Shown one piece after another: positions 23,721 to 35,665 of a stretch of DNA of 64,000 nucleotides (the stretch's first letter is position 1; each line of letters opens with the position of its first letter). The notes under the pieces were generated by a model. It saw nothing but the letters and a program-made list of their open reading frames with translations, was not told where the DNA came from and did not search any database. The stretch spans positions 168,235 to 232,234 of the forward strand of contig NW_020313278.1 of assembly GCF_003265705.1 (NCBI RefSeq), written 5' to 3'. The DNA is from Callorhinus ursinus. Its lineage: Eukaryota; Chordata; Mammalia; Carnivora; Otariidae. A program made the position numbers and the translations under genes.

Positions 23721-24869
23721 CATATCTAGGGGGCCCTCAAAGAGTAGCCAGATTTTCATTTTGCTAATTAATTATCTTTTAAAGTGACTGTTTAATATCA
23801 TTTCATGGAGAAAAAAATGTTTTAACACCAGGAAAATAAGGAGACACCATCAGATTCATGTCGGCTTTTTAAATTGAATAAATTCAGTATTATAGGAATC
23901 TACTTCATTTTGCTTACTTTTACTTTATAATTTGTCAGTGACCACTGCAGCTTTCCAAAAGATGGAGAGAAAGAACAAATTCATTCTTACTAAGTGGAGC
24001 TTTCATACCCAAATTGACAGCTTATTTTCTACGAGTGAGGTGACCCAGAAGATGGAAGAATACCAAAGACATTCATTCATTCATTCATTCACTCATTCAG
24101 CAATATTCCTTAAGATAATTATCAATCAATCGATCTTTCTCCAACAGATTGCTAGAGTTAGGACTGAGTTGACACAATCTGAGTTGAGCCAGTCTAGATT
24201 TTGTCCCAGCCATAATGAGATTCAAATATTTACAGAGCAGGATCAGGACTTTCCTTTCTATAGGGATTGGGATCTGAGCCCTGGCCAGACTCAGAGACTC
24301 ACTGTCCTTTGAATCCAGCCACTAACTCTGAGGGGCACTGAGGAGTCCTCCCTCTTGTGAGTCCCACGTGGCTTTCTGTGCCCCAGGAGATTTCTACCCA
24401 CCTACCCCCCCTTCAGTTGGCTTCCACCTGCCCCTAGTGAAGGTCCCGTGTGCACTGGAGGCTATGTCTCTGCTCTGCTCTGCCGCAGTCTTTTGCCAGC
24501 CCCCGCCAAACACCCAGTATGTGCCTCAGGGTTTCATCAGCTCTTCATACCTTCAGTGAGCCACTGCCATCACTCTGAAAAGGGTCCAGACACCTCGGGC
24601 TTCCTCAAGGCCCTCCTGAGGAGTAAAGCCCCCCAAGGTAGAATCCTCAGGTAGGCGCAGACTGGCCCTTTGCCTGGAGCTCCAGCAGATTCTAATCCAT
24701 CCTGCCAGACAACAGGTCTGTTAAAAGTCGGGCAGATTTCTCCTTCCCATCAATGGTGCATTATCTCTTTCTCTTCCCTTGCCCGGGGGATAAAAGAAGC
24801 CATGGGTTTCTTCTCTCCTGTAAACAGCTCAGCTCTTTCTGGATTCTAGTTGATTTAGGGTTCTTTCCA
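23721..24869. other. Unique stretch; short (ATTC)n
   Basis: (ATTC)n simple repeat at about 24070-24098. The 126-codon plus-strand frame 23932-24312 runs through it and has no domain. No gene recognised. Confidence 0.4.
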
Positions 24870-24960
24870 GCTCTAGATCTCTCCTCTCTTTCCTCCTCCG
24901 TTTCCTTCTTTTTCTCCCCCACCTCTGTCTCCCCGCCTCTGTCTTTTTTCCTCTTTGTAT
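24870..24960. repeat. Polypyrimidine (CT-rich) tract
   Basis: Nearly pure C/T stretch such as CTCCTCTCTTTCCTCCTCCG. Such purine-pyrimidine asymmetry can form triplex DNA. Confidence 0.85.
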
Positions 24961-25079
24961 ATAAAGCATAGGAAATAAAGCCAAATTCTACATACTGCTC
25001 TCCTCAAGGACATTTTTCTACCTCTCCCCCAGAAGTAACAATGAATTCTTCGGTATATGTGGTCCATAATTTATATACT

Positions 25080-25320
25080 TGGCCTAACCATAAAAATGTA
25101 AAGAGTTGTAGAATGTTATCGATTTAGATAAATTGTATATACCCTGCATATCATTCTGAAATGGGCTTTGTTCACTCAAGAGTCTGTTTCTGAGATCTAT
25201 CCTTGCTAATACAAATGGATCTAGTTCTTTGATTTCATCTTCCATTTACTACTCCATCCTGTGAATATGCTACTGTATATTTATCTGTTCCCCTCCTCGT
25301 AGAGGAGGCTTGTTCTTTTC
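25080..25320 (-). mobile_element. Old L1M fragment (antisense)
   Basis: TCTGAGATCTATCCTTGC, ACTACTCCATCCTGTGAATA and TTTATCTGTTCCCCTCCTCG follow the antisense L1M order seen at 4.3 kb, strongly diverged. Confidence 0.5.
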
Positions 25321-25369
25321 TAAGGGTTGAGGATATAAATACAGAAAAAAAAAGGGGGGGGAGTAAAGG

Positions 25370-25620
25370 TAGGTAATTTGAGCATCCGTTTTACACTAGA
25401 CATTACTCTGGGACCATGGACATAAGGAAAGATATCATACCTTTGCAGTCTAATGGGAGAGACGGGGAGGTGAGCAATAATTGAATTTGCATTTTAGGAA
25501 GATTAATCTTACAGTATGTAGGGCATATGGGAAAGAGTACTGGAGACAAGGGGAAAAAAAAGAAATGGCTGTAATGATCACAGAGGTCCAGATGAGGCAC
25601 TGCTGAGGTCCAAATAAAGC
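25370..25620 (-). mobile_element. L2 LINE 3' region
   Basis: Reverse-complement L2: TTTTACACTAGACATTACTC, CTTTGCAGTCTAATGGGAGA, GACGGGGAGGTGAGCAATAA. Confidence 0.5.
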
Positions 25621-26160
25621 AGTGGTTGTGAATGGTGATAAATATTATGGATGTGGGATCAATGTGGCCAATACAGGGAGGTGAGCAGGGGTGGGGTGTG
25701 TGCCCAAATCTGTCTTCCCCAAAGCCTCTGTTTGCTCACCAAACTAAACCAAACCAAACCACGTACTGTCCTGAGAGACTAAGGAGCACTTTGTAGAGAG
25801 ACCAGATGTTTGGGATAAAATAGCTCATAGTGCCTACTCTTAACAAGCCCAGGAGCCTTAAAAAGTCCAGTGAGAGAGGTAAACAAACTGACTTTATAAC
25901 ATAGAACAAAACCGTATTGTCTACCAACGTGTCTAATCCCAGCATTAAGTGGGCACGAAGGATGAACAGCTGAGCCAGACCGTAAAAGCGAGGGGGTATT
26001 TCCGAGGGATAATGTCATTCCAGCTGAGACAGAAGGACAAGTGGTATGTAGCCAGGGAAAGAAAAGGACTACATGGGTTCCATCACATTCTGGGTTGAAC
26101 AAATAATTTGCAGCACGCTGTGATCCGTACAGACGGTGGAGTCGTATTTCCTACCTGCCA
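25621..26160. other. Unique stretch, nothing recognised
   Basis: No repeat or gene recognised. The 107-codon minus-strand frame (25779-26102) has no domain. Confidence 0.35.
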
Positions 26161-26164
26161 GATG

Positions 26165-26345
26165 CAACCCTAAGTTTATTGCATCCTCATAACAACCCCA
26201 TAAGGTGGGTGGTACTATTACTCTGATCGCCGTTTCCCAGAGGAATAAAGTGAGACACAGAGAGGCTACTGTACTTGCCCAGGGTCACACACCTAGTCAG
26301 CAGCAGAGCGAGCAAGGAATTAAACCCTAACAGCGTGGCTCAGGG
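26165..26345 (-). mobile_element. MIR SINE remnant
   Basis: Reverse-complement MIR: GCATCCTCATAACAACCCCA, TAAGGTGGGTGGTACTATTA, GAGACACAGAGAGGCTACTG, GCCCAGGGTCACACACCTAG. Confidence 0.85.
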
Positions 26346-27315
26346 CCATGTTCCCAGCCCCTGTTCCCAGCCATTGCTCACTGTGATTACATCCAGTTTC
26401 GCACATTTGCAAACAGTGGCCCGTGTTCCAACTCGGGATTCAGCAGGGTTTTCTGGACAAAAGTTCCAGGTAGGAAGAGTCAGAGAATATGGGGTTGGGG
26501 GTGGCCGGGGTGGGGGGTAGAGGAGTATCTCAATGAGGGAGGATAGTGTGGGTGTGCCACGGAATCCCCCAGAAGCAAAGGCTAGTTGGGATGGTGACAA
26601 ATGGAGGACCTAGAAACAACATTAAAATGTTACCAGCAGTGGATGCAGCTGGTGGGGCCGCACCTGATGCTTCTGGTCCCTGTCCTCTGAGTCCACCGTG
26701 ATGCAGGGGACTGCCAGCCCCTGGTCATTTCTCTCGCATCCTAGCCTGCGATATATCCCACTGGTTTCTGAACTTTCTCCATCGGGACCATTTCCAGGCA
26801 ACTCTGTCTTCGAGCAGGCACTGTATAAAGGTCAAGTTCCTTCATTCCTCCTCCTCTCTTCACACACTGGATGAGCATCCACTGTTGACAAGACCGTGTG
26901 TTTCATTACACTGACATGGGCATGAAGGTGTGGGGTTGGTAGCTCCAAACATGGGTGGCCTATGAATTCCCTTCTCCTAGAGCTAGCAGTCCAGTAGGAA
27001 GAAACAAAAATATTTACCCTGGACCAGTTTTGGTTTTGCTTTTGTTTTTCCATCAGAGGAGTCTTGAGAAGCTGCTCTTGTGATGTCAGGAGGTCGGTGA
27101 TGGGGTGGATCTTTACATACAGTGCTCAAACTGGAAGAAAGCTCAAAAATAATTCTGTGTTTTGGTTTCCATCTTTGTGCTTCAGAACCGTGGGGTCTTC
27201 CCAGAGTTGCTGAATATAGATCTAGTCTTGCCTGACAAATTAGTAGATCTGTGAAAGTATTAAAATATAACTACTATCACTATGATTAATGAAATATAAT
27301 TTAATAATGATAGCT
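26346..27315. other. Unique stretch with a G-rich tract
   Basis: G-rich tract with quadruplex potential at about 26491-26517. 26860-27010 has weak L2-like wording. No gene recognised. Confidence 0.4.
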
Positions 27316-27319
27316 AAGA

Positions 27320-27530
27320 GTTACATAGCATTTTCTGTTCTCCAGTAATTTTTCTAAGTGCATTCCAAATAGAAACCCATTTTGTCTTTACAACTATCCT
27401 ATGAGGGCAGTACTATTATTATCCTACTTTATAGATGAGGGAATTAGACATAGAGGGGTTCTGTAGTTGGTACAAAGCTAGTAAGTGGCAGACATGAGAA
27501 CTGTACTCACATACAGTTTTGATTCTGGAA
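27320..27530 (-). mobile_element. MIR SINE remnant
   Basis: Reverse-complement MIR: CAACTATCCTATGAGGGCAG, TACTATTATTATCCTAC, TTATAGATGAGGGAATTAG, AAAGCTAGTAAGTGGCAGAC. Confidence 0.85.
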
Positions 27531-27714
27531 ACTGTGCTTTGAAACGCCAGGAAATCTTTCCCCGTATTTATAAATGAGTGAAACTACTGAATACCTAAAA
27601 GGTACATTTTCTTTATTTTCTCAATAACTACTTTTTAAAATTATCTGAACGTTTAAAAAAAGTTTTGGTCTTAAAAAAAATAAAGCTCTCACAGTCAAAA
27701 AGATTGGTTTCTAG

Positions 27715-28150
27715 AGGTTCAGATCAATCTCATTTTACAGATGAGTAAATTTAGAGAGGAAGTGGCTTTCCCAGGATCACAAAGTAAGATAGGAACAGAA
27801 CCTGCATTAGCCTCCAGGCAGTGCAGAAACATGGGTAAGTGTAGGCTTTGAGACAGAGGCAGCTAGATTTAAATCCCAGATCAGCCACTTGCTGGTTCTG
27901 TAGGCTGCATCACGTTGCTCATTTGCCCTTAGTCTGTTTCTCCACCTGTAAAATGGGAGGACATTCTATCACCCTCACAGGATTGTTTAGGGGACTCAAT
28001 TGAGACAACGTATGTAAGTTGCCTAGCACAACGCCCACACATGGTGCCTCTTGGATTGTTAATGGTATTACTGTTGTGATAATTACGTTATTTTAATCCA
28101 CCCAGATCTCCTCAACTTAGGTCCAGTGGTCTTTCCGCTGTATCACATAA
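27715..28150 (-). mobile_element. Outer MIR split by another MIR
   Basis: Left part 27715-27815 has reverse-complement MIR wording (CTCATTTTACAGATGAGTAA, AGGATCACAAAGTAAGATAG). The opposite MIR end appears after the inner copy at about 28095-28150 (GTCTTTCCGCTGTATCAC). The two halves flank a sense MIR. Confidence 0.55.
27825..28085 (+). mobile_element. Inner MIR SINE, nearly complete
   Basis: Sense MIR: TAGATTTAAATCCCAGATCA, GCCACTTGCTGGTTCTG, CTCCACCTGTAAAATGGGAG, CCTCACAGGATTG, GTTGCCTAGCACAACGCCCA. One of the best-kept MIRs in the window. Confidence 0.88.
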
Positions 28151-30015
28151 TACTTCAGGTAAAACAACCTGCTGGTACGAAAGTGCGCCCCTCCCCCATG
28201 TTCATCAATAGGTGAACTGTGGCGCCGACCACAGGCCAGTAAAATTGGCTCCATGACTCATTACTGTATTTGAATTGCCCAAGCTTGGTGAAAGAGAACA
28301 GTGTTCTGGCTCTGTCAACCATCAGGGACTCCCGTTTTCAGTTGTCAAGTCCTTCAGAAGGTTCTGGCTTTCCTGCAGATTGATTGTGTTTCGTTCTTCC
28401 CTTATTCATTTATTTTTCTGATAGTCAGCAGAAGTCATCTAAAATAACATGCAAACGTGGAGGTTCTAGGATGGGAATTTAGATGTCAGCTAAAACCTTC
28501 TTCGCTGTCACATGTCCAGATATAGAGAGGAAGGAAGGAAGGGAGCAGCAGAGGAGCTGGGGTGCAAGGAGAGAAGAACACAAATAATAGGAAATGCTGA
28601 TGCTGTGTTGTGGCTGAGAGAGGACTGACCAGAGTGTCATATCCTCGTACGAAGAAAACTTAGTTTAGAATCCTAATGACATAGCCCTGGCCCAAAGGGG
28701 TGCACCGTTTTTCAAACAATGGTGAAAGCACATCTGAGCTCACATTCGAGCCTCAAACCCTGCAGTGTGGAATTGTGCTCATCTGTTCATCTATGGGCAA
28801 AGGGAGTTCAGTATTCTCCATGGATTTCTGATTTTTTTAAAACAATTTCCTACCCACTTCAATATTTGTCACATTTTCTCCTTGGCTTCTTTCTGTCATT
28901 TTTGCTGCTTGCTTTCTTTCTTGGGTTTATGAAGACATCCATCCTGCTCAAGGAGATCATCGATAAAAATCATCTTGCTTGATGCTGTGATTAGCCAAGA
29001 ACAATGCTCTCTGCCTTACTCGAGTTTTTGCCAAGTCGACATCCCATGCTTTTTTGCTTTCCTTTACCACTGGCATTTCAGATGTCGGGAAGTGATTTTC
29101 AAGTGATAAATGATTAAATCTTCCTATCATGAGAGAATTTTGGGAGAAATTTTCAGCAGGCACTCCAGACTTCTGTTCAGCAAATACCCCGTCACACAAC
29201 GGGTCAAATCCATGTTTCTTCATCAGCTACTTGGGCAGAATGCTGGGATTTTAACGAGCTGTTTATGGATATGGAAGAGCTTGGGTGTCGATCAGTAATG
29301 GGTATAGTTTGTTGTCTTGTTGGTATCTCTTCTCTTTCTTCTGGTTATGGGATATCTTTTTTCTTTTCCTTTTGCAAAATTTTCTACCCTGACCCATATG
29401 TCATCTTAACCAACTGAAATGGCCATGTGACTGCAGCTAACTGATCAGAGCATGCACTCCTCCTGAGACAACCATTGATCTAGGAGCGTGGACATGACCA
29501 AAGGAGGGATGATCTGGGATTGAGAAGGCCACTAGGAGAGAGAGGGTCTGTCTTCTTTTAAGACTGTGAGGTCTATGTCAACCTGTAAATGTGCACTCAC
29601 CTGCAGAGAGTTTGGTTGAGAAATACATCAACAGAGAGAAAAACAAATCTAGGAGATAGCAGAGAGGCAGAGACAGAGAGAAGGAGAGAGAGCAGATGGT
29701 ATCACTTAGAGCCCTTGCAATAAATTACACCGAAATCCATTACCATACAAGAAACTTAATAGTTGCATGAAGCAGTGCAATAGCTCATCCTCACTCTACT
29801 GCCCCCTTGTTGCCTGGTGTCCTCTTAGCGGGCAACGAAGAATGAACTGATTGAATAGCATCCCCTTCAAAAAATTTCATTCCCAGCAGAATTTGCCTCA
29901 CATTTGTGTTCATGTATGGTCAGGTGCCTTCCCAAAAGCTCACTGCAAAGGCAGAGACAGGTTGAAGCTGCCTTTACTCTCCAATGTCAAGGGCTGTTGG
30001 CTCAGGTTGGGAAGT
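28151..30015. other. Long unique stretch, possible conserved DNA
   Basis: No repeat recognised in almost 1.9 kb, apart from GA-rich DNA near 29660-29695. Overlapping 88- and 62-codon frames at 28957-29298 on opposite strands have no domain. The 28.9-29.3 kb part is a candidate conserved non-coding element by appearance only. Confidence 0.4.
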
Positions 30016-30019
30016 GTGG

Positions 30020-30180
30020 AGGGAAGGCCACTGGCCTCGGGGTGGGAGAGTTGAGGTTCTAACTCTCGCTCTGCCCCTGACTTGTGGTGTGTTATTGGGC
30101 ACATTCTGCGCCTCCATGGGCCTCTATCCCACTCCGGGACATCCTTTGCCTGTAAATAGATTGGAGTAGTGGGGACCATA
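30020..30180 (+). mobile_element. MIR SINE remnant
   Basis: Sense MIR: TCGCTCTGCCCCTGACTTGT, GGTGTGTTATTGGGCAC, GCCTGTAAATAGATTGGAG. Confidence 0.6.
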
Positions 30181-31655
30181 ATCAAGCAGTATTATTTCAA
30201 AACGGCTTTTCCGTGTAAGATTTGAGAGGCATTGAACAAATGAACAACAACAACAAAAAATCCCACATTTCAGATTCTTCCTCTACAAAAATACAGATGA
30301 AACAGTAACAGTCTCAAGGAGAATGAAAAAATTCAGGTATTTAGCATAATGTCTAGCATGTTGTGAATCTCAGGACATGTAAGCTAATATTATTACTTTA
30401 CTGGGACGTTGGGGGATCAATAAGTAACCAAGATTTAGCAGACGTTTCAGGGATAAGCCCTGTCATTGTGTGTGTGTATGAGAGAGAGAGGACAGTGACA
30501 GAGATACAGAGATCAACAGTTGGCCCCACATCCAGTGTGTGGACAATGCGCAGATTGTGAACACAAGCCAAGCATCGAGCGATACTTCCGTTGATCAGGT
30601 CCTTCTTACGTTCCTTCTCCACTCCCCTCCCCCTTATTGAACAGTTTATCGAACACATACAACGTACCAAGCATTTCTTTAAAAAGGAGGCCTAAAACAG
30701 CAAAACCATACACTTCTCTTTCCCTCTTAATATTTCATGTGGCGTCTATGATGATTTGCCCTGGAGCCACCCCACCCAGACTTTGTCCCAGGGAATTCGG
30801 GAGGAGCTCTTCTCGAGTGCTTATCTTTATCAGAATGCTCCCCGCCCCCGCTTCCAGGATTTTCTGGAAAACAACAAAAAAAATAGGTAGCAGACCTTGT
30901 CTGAGCTGGCAGACTGTGGACACGGATGCATGCCATTTCTAAGCTTTGGCCATCGGAAGCATAGAAGCAGTTGGCAATTGCCTCTGGGGGTAGCCCCACA
31001 CTTTGTTTACCGGGGAAAATTAAAATAGATACAGCCAAAAAGGTATCACTTCATTTGTCCTGGATCTCGCACTACAAGCCAGATCAGCTGCGCCCAGATC
31101 TCCCTGTGACAAGGGTGAATTATAAACCAAGGGCTGCGTTTGTTCCTCATTCCTCTCCCCTTTATGCCTTACTGCACTCCCAGGTGTTCATGATGGAGAT
31201 GTGATTGCAGTTGCACAGAAGGAAATATTTTAAGACCTGCCAAAACCCTTGGCTCAGAACTCGCTTTTCCAAGCAACCTGTCTGAGCATGGTGGCTGTGG
31301 TGAATTATTGAGGCCTTCGAGGGTTCACCAAGAGGAGCATGTCACGGGGAGGGTGGGGTTGGAAGCTGCAGCTGGAAGCGGATTCCCTTCCCCCCCTTCA
31401 GACACCAGCTGGGCTACAGCTTTAGTACCTCCTCTGGGAGCTGTCTCCTGGGCCTACACGGGAAGGGTAGGATGGCATCAGGCAGGGGGCAGCGGAAGAT
31501 GTGAGACACCACATTTATCTTTGACGGTGAGAAGTGAGACATGAGCAGATTACTATCCAGATACATCTGGCTTCAAGCCTCAGGAGCAGGGTTTGGTAAT
31601 TAAAACATGTGAAGTCCAGCTTTAAATAACACATACAGATACACCTTCCTTCTCA
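30181..31655. other. Unique stretch, nothing recognised
   Basis: Short (GT)/(GA) tract at 30465-30490. Several overlapping frames of about 100 codons on opposite strands (30637-31038) lack domains. No gene recognised. Confidence 0.4.
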
Positions 31656-31659
31656 TATG

Positions 31660-31860
31660 AAAACAATCACAATGGCTACCCCCTGCTTCCAGGCACTTCG
31701 CAAGTATGCGTGCAGTTAATCCTACAACAGTCCTCTGGGCTAGTTGCTCCTTTTTCTCTCCAGACATTGTTGGGGAAACCGAGGCATAGACAGAGATTTG
31801 CATGAAGTCATGTATCTAGAAAGAGGAGAGCCAGGATTCCAACCAAAGGGGACAGTTTCC
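31660..31860 (-). mobile_element. MIR SINE remnant
   Basis: Reverse-complement MIR: CTTCCAGGCACTTCGCAAGT, AATCCTACAACAGTCCTCTG, GGGGAAACCGAGGCATAGAC, AGCCAGGATTCCAACC. Confidence 0.7.
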
Positions 31861-31999
31861 AGGCCCGTGCCATGTTCAGGGCACTGCACTGCATCTTGTC
31901 GCTAGTGATGATGAAGGTAAAGTAGGTGATGGTGACTTCCCTGTGACCTTGGTCTGCTTTATTTCAGTTGTTTTACTTCAACAGTACTACGGGCTCATG

Positions 32000-32155
32000 G
32001 TTTTGGCCTCATTTCGCAGTTGTGCACGAGGACAATAAGAGAAGCTAAACGAGTTGCACGTAATTACAGTTTTAAAAAAAGAAATCAGAGCCAGGACTCA
32101 GAGCTACATCTGTTCAGCTCGAAGGTCTGTGCTTTCTAAACTACAGTGCACTAGC
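32000..32155 (-). mobile_element. MIR SINE remnant
   Basis: Reverse-complement MIR: GGCCTCATTTCGCAGTTG, AATCAGAGCCAGGACTCAGA, GGTCTGTGCTTTCTAAACTA. Confidence 0.5.
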
Positions 32156-32528
32156 TTTGACTTCAGGTGAGCACTCTTCAGGCGACGTGGAAAGGGCCAA
32201 GACTTCCCGAATCCTCAAATTCCCAAATGCCACCAGAGCAACACTCAAGATTCCTCATGAATGTAGTAAACCATGGCTGACAAGAAGCACGTTATTCCTG
32301 CAGAAAAAGAATGCACCTGTAGACACAAAACCTCAGTTCCCATGTGAAACTCGTTTTTGTCTAAGAATCACGACTTTCTTAAATCTCTGCCATTTCTCAG
32401 CCTTCCCACCCCCAGCACGAGCAGCGAGCTTTCTGCTTTCCTGTGGGGGCCATCTCTTTCACAAAGTAGCAAGTTGTGGTCACTTCCCGGGAGCTGAGTA
32501 TGTGATGACAGGGTGTGAACAACAGCAA

Positions 32529-32531
<3 letters not shown>

Positions 32532-32572
<41 letters not shown>
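32532..32572. repeat. (GT)n microsatellite
   Basis: About 20 uninterrupted GT units. They create the CVCVCV run in a 171-codon chance frame at 32157-32672. Confidence 0.98.
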
Positions 32573-32573
<1 letters not shown>

Positions 32574-32789
32574 AGGATGCTTAGCCTTGCTCACTCCAGG
32601 TGTTTATCCCTGCATCTGCATTCCATGAAGGATAGATTAAGAAAAGGCATGTGCCTTCAAGGTTGCCTATAAACAGGAGAAATCACAAATTTTGAATCTG
32701 TGAATAAATGGTAATGATAACATTAACTCTCATTTAGTGAAAATCTAGACCCAGGTCCTCACCTGACGTCTACCTATCAGAGACCTGGC

Positions 32790-33170
32790 TGAATATAGTA
32801 CACAAATCCACCCAGTGGAGTATTATACAGCCGGTAAAAAGGAACACATACTATCTCCAGGGATTGGTATAGAGTGATCACCAGGATATATTTCAAAATT
32901 AAAGAACCTAAAATAGAGAAAAGTGCTTATAGCATACTGTTTACCATTAAAAGAAGGGGAGTTATGAGTATGCAATAGCTCATATTAAAAACCCTAAGGG
33001 GTTTTTAAAAATCTAAAATAGAAAAAGAAAAAAGGAGGAGAAACAATGTGAAGCAACAGGGTAGAATCCTGACTTTCCTGATGAAAGATTCTATAGATTT
33101 TACTCTGAAACCTTATAAATATTTTCCATAATCACAAGACAAATTTATATTTTTAAAAGCAACTTCTAAA
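32790..33170 (+). mobile_element. Old L1M 3' end, sense
   Basis: Sense L1 3' landmarks: CAGTGGAGTATTATACAGCC, CAGGATATATTTCAAAATTA, AGCATACTGTTTACCATT. Confidence 0.65.
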
Positions 33171-34048
33171 ACATAACAAACGAGCCTCATTGTGCATCAG
33201 GTTCATAGCATACACACAGGGAAACTGTCTTCTGACTTAAAAATAAAGACTTTCACTCTACATCTCTAATAAGATACACTCTGTCATCTATAGGGATTGG
33301 GGGAAGCCATCTGAGAAATCCTATTGTTCATGGTCATGTTGCTATTCTCCTCCAAGTCTGTTGTGCATGTGGTATGAGATAAAAACAATGAGTACACATA
33401 TGTTGGTGTCATTGGGAACCAAGAGTCTTAGTATAGAAGGAAGAAAATAAAGATTATTAAGGTTAGTCCTGGATTTAATTTGTAGATATATTTTTCCCCA
33501 GGAGAATCACCATCTAAATATCTGACAAATTTATTATCACAAATGTCCCAGGACTTTGGATCCTGGGCAGAGGAATTATTCTGATAGTGGATCATTCTTT
33601 ACAGTGTTAATAATAATAAAAAATAATAGTCTAAAAGTGTTAAGTGAAAATATGTCTTCTGAAAAAGAAATAATTGGTTTTGTAGGTCACACCCCTATTA
33701 ACATTACTGTGACTGCACCACATGGGGGGAGGGGGAGGCAGGAGGGTGGTTTTCAAACTTTCTTTCTCTCTCTCTCTCTTTTTTTTTTTTTTGCAAGCAC
33801 ATCAAATAAGTATCAACTCTGATATCTCTGGCCCACCCACTTCCTGACAAATTCTCATCCACCAAACTCTCAGTTCTCTAGGTGAACCCATTACTAAATT
33901 CCCTAAGTGTAAGACATAGTTGAATAAAAGAAGTAATGACGTGTCCAAAGGCAAAAAGCTATGGAAGAACTTCATCAATTAATCCTGAATGATTAAGACA
34001 TGTCATAGTTATGTTTCTGAATTGACTGTACCTTAAATATCAGAGTGA
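33171..34048. other. Unique stretch with CT/T tract
   Basis: CT-rich then poly-T tract at 33760-33793. No gene or interspersed repeat recognised. Confidence 0.4.
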
Positions 34049-34062
34049 AGAATACTATAGAG

Positions 34063-34240
34063 GGGCACCTGGGTGGCTCAGTCAGTTAAGCATCCAACTC
34101 TTGATTTCGGCTCAGGTCGTGGTCTTAGGGTGGTGAGATTGAGTCCCACCTCTGCCTCTGTGCTGGGCATGGAGCCTGCTTAAGATTCTCTCTATTCCTC
34201 TGCCCCTACCCCCTTTAAAATAAATAAATTGAAAAAAAAA
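34063..34240 (+). mobile_element. CAN SINE beside a MIR
   Basis: Head GGGCACCTGGGTGGCTCAGT, body CTCAGGTCGTGGTCTTAGGG, tail AAATAAATAAATTG and poly-A. Target-site duplications AGAATACTATAGAG (34049-34062) and AGAATACTGTAGAG (34241-34254). The 3' copy runs directly into a MIR. Confidence 0.94.
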
Positions 34241-34254
34241 AGAATACTGTAGAG

Positions 34255-34470
34255 CTTTGGCATCAGGTAGGCCTGACTTGGCACCCAGTATTTAAGAGCA
34301 GTATGATTATAAGTGAGTTGCCTGATAGTCCAGAACATCCATTCTTATGGTGGTAAAATATAGATAATTGTACCATTTTCTTAGAGTAGTTGTGAATAGT
34401 AAGTGAAATAATGAAGTAAAATCCACAGTCTGACACAGATACAGTAGGTGTTCAGCATATAAGAACTAGG
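34255..34470 (+). mobile_element. MIR SINE remnant
   Basis: Sense MIR: TTTGGCATCAGGTAGGCCTG, AAGTGAGTTGCCTGATAG, GTCTGACACAGATACAGTAG, GTGTTCAGCATATAAG. Confidence 0.7.
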
Positions 34471-35235
34471 CTGTGGCTCAGAGCCTATGGCCAACCAGTA
34501 TATTATTGGTGCCCTGGAGTTTTGCAACTCAGCTAGTTTTCACCTTTATCAACCTCCCAAATAGAATGGGCTTGCCAGACACATCATAGGTATTTGAGGA
34601 AGAAGAAAGGAATGTTGAAACATAACCTCACTTTGAGTTGTGATTGTCATTAGGGCAATTGACCAAATATATCTCATTTTTATCTTCCTTTGAACATGTG
34701 GTAGAGTTTCATTTCTTGAGCACTACGCATGCCGTGGAACAGAATGAAGTGGTTAGTTCTGTCTTCTGAATCGTCAGCAAAAGTATGTTTGTGAGTGTCA
34801 CATCCACGCTGGAGATTGTAACTGCCAGTGCAAGATTTCTCCAGAGCGCTCTCTCAGCACAGCAACCATCAGAGATGTTCTAGATGACAGTTAATTCCAT
34901 CAGCGAAATTCTCATGCTGACTTGTGCTGGATACATAGTGAGGACAGGAAATAAAACATTTTTCTTTTCTTAAGCTACTGAGATTAAGGGAATGCTTGTT
35001 ACTGCAGCATAATCCAGCTCATCCTGAATGATGGTAAAATCAGTCAGATTTTCTACAATTCAATTCAATTCATTTCTCTTTAGGGGGGCCTTTTTTTTTA
35101 ATAGTTACCCTCAAAAACATTTCAGATCCAATGACCAGCATCTTCTATATAAATTTGATCATCTTATTCCAGATTGTTTTCTATCACAGCATAGATTGGT
35201 AGATAACCCAAATGCAGTCAGTCCCTGTCTCCTCA
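34471..35235. other. Unique stretch, nothing recognised
   Basis: Short (CAATT)n run at about 35058-35078. No gene recognised. Confidence 0.35.
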
Positions 35236-35239
35236 GTGG

Positions 35240-35665
35240 GGGGGCCTCACTGCCTACCACTCTTCTTCATAAACATCTCAGTCACTCTGGACTTCCTCCT
35301 GCTCTTCTGACAAACCAAACTGGTCTTTGGAGACTTTGCTCTTCTTGGGCCCTCTAGACAACCTGAAACAAATTGTCCTCAAATATTGAAATATGTAGCT
35401 CCTTCTCATTATCAGTCTCTGCTCATATGTCGCCACCTCAGGTCCTTCCTGATCAACCCAGGCACTATCATTTCACTGTTTTATCCCATTAATAGCACTT
35501 AGTACTAACTGCTTTTGTACTCTTTATGTCTATGTTTGCTTGCTAATTATCTGTATTCCTTTCTGAACAAGACAGCTCTTTTGCCAATGTTGCTCACTGC
35601 TAGAACAAAACAGTGCCTAGAACAAGGATGACAGACAGAAGAAGCTTGATAAATATTTATTTAAT
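35240..35665 (+). mobile_element. L2 LINE 3' end
   Basis: Sense L2 from CTGCTCATATGTCGCCACC, GGTCCTTCCTGATCAACCCA, CATTAATAGCACTTAGTACT to AACAGTGCCTAGAAC and GATAAATATTTATTTAATAA. Confidence 0.8.

Noticed and set aside
32157..32672. 171-codon plus-strand open frame
   Set aside because: It runs through a (GT)n microsatellite that gives a CVCVCV run, overlaps the edge of a MIR, and shows no domain; treated as chance.
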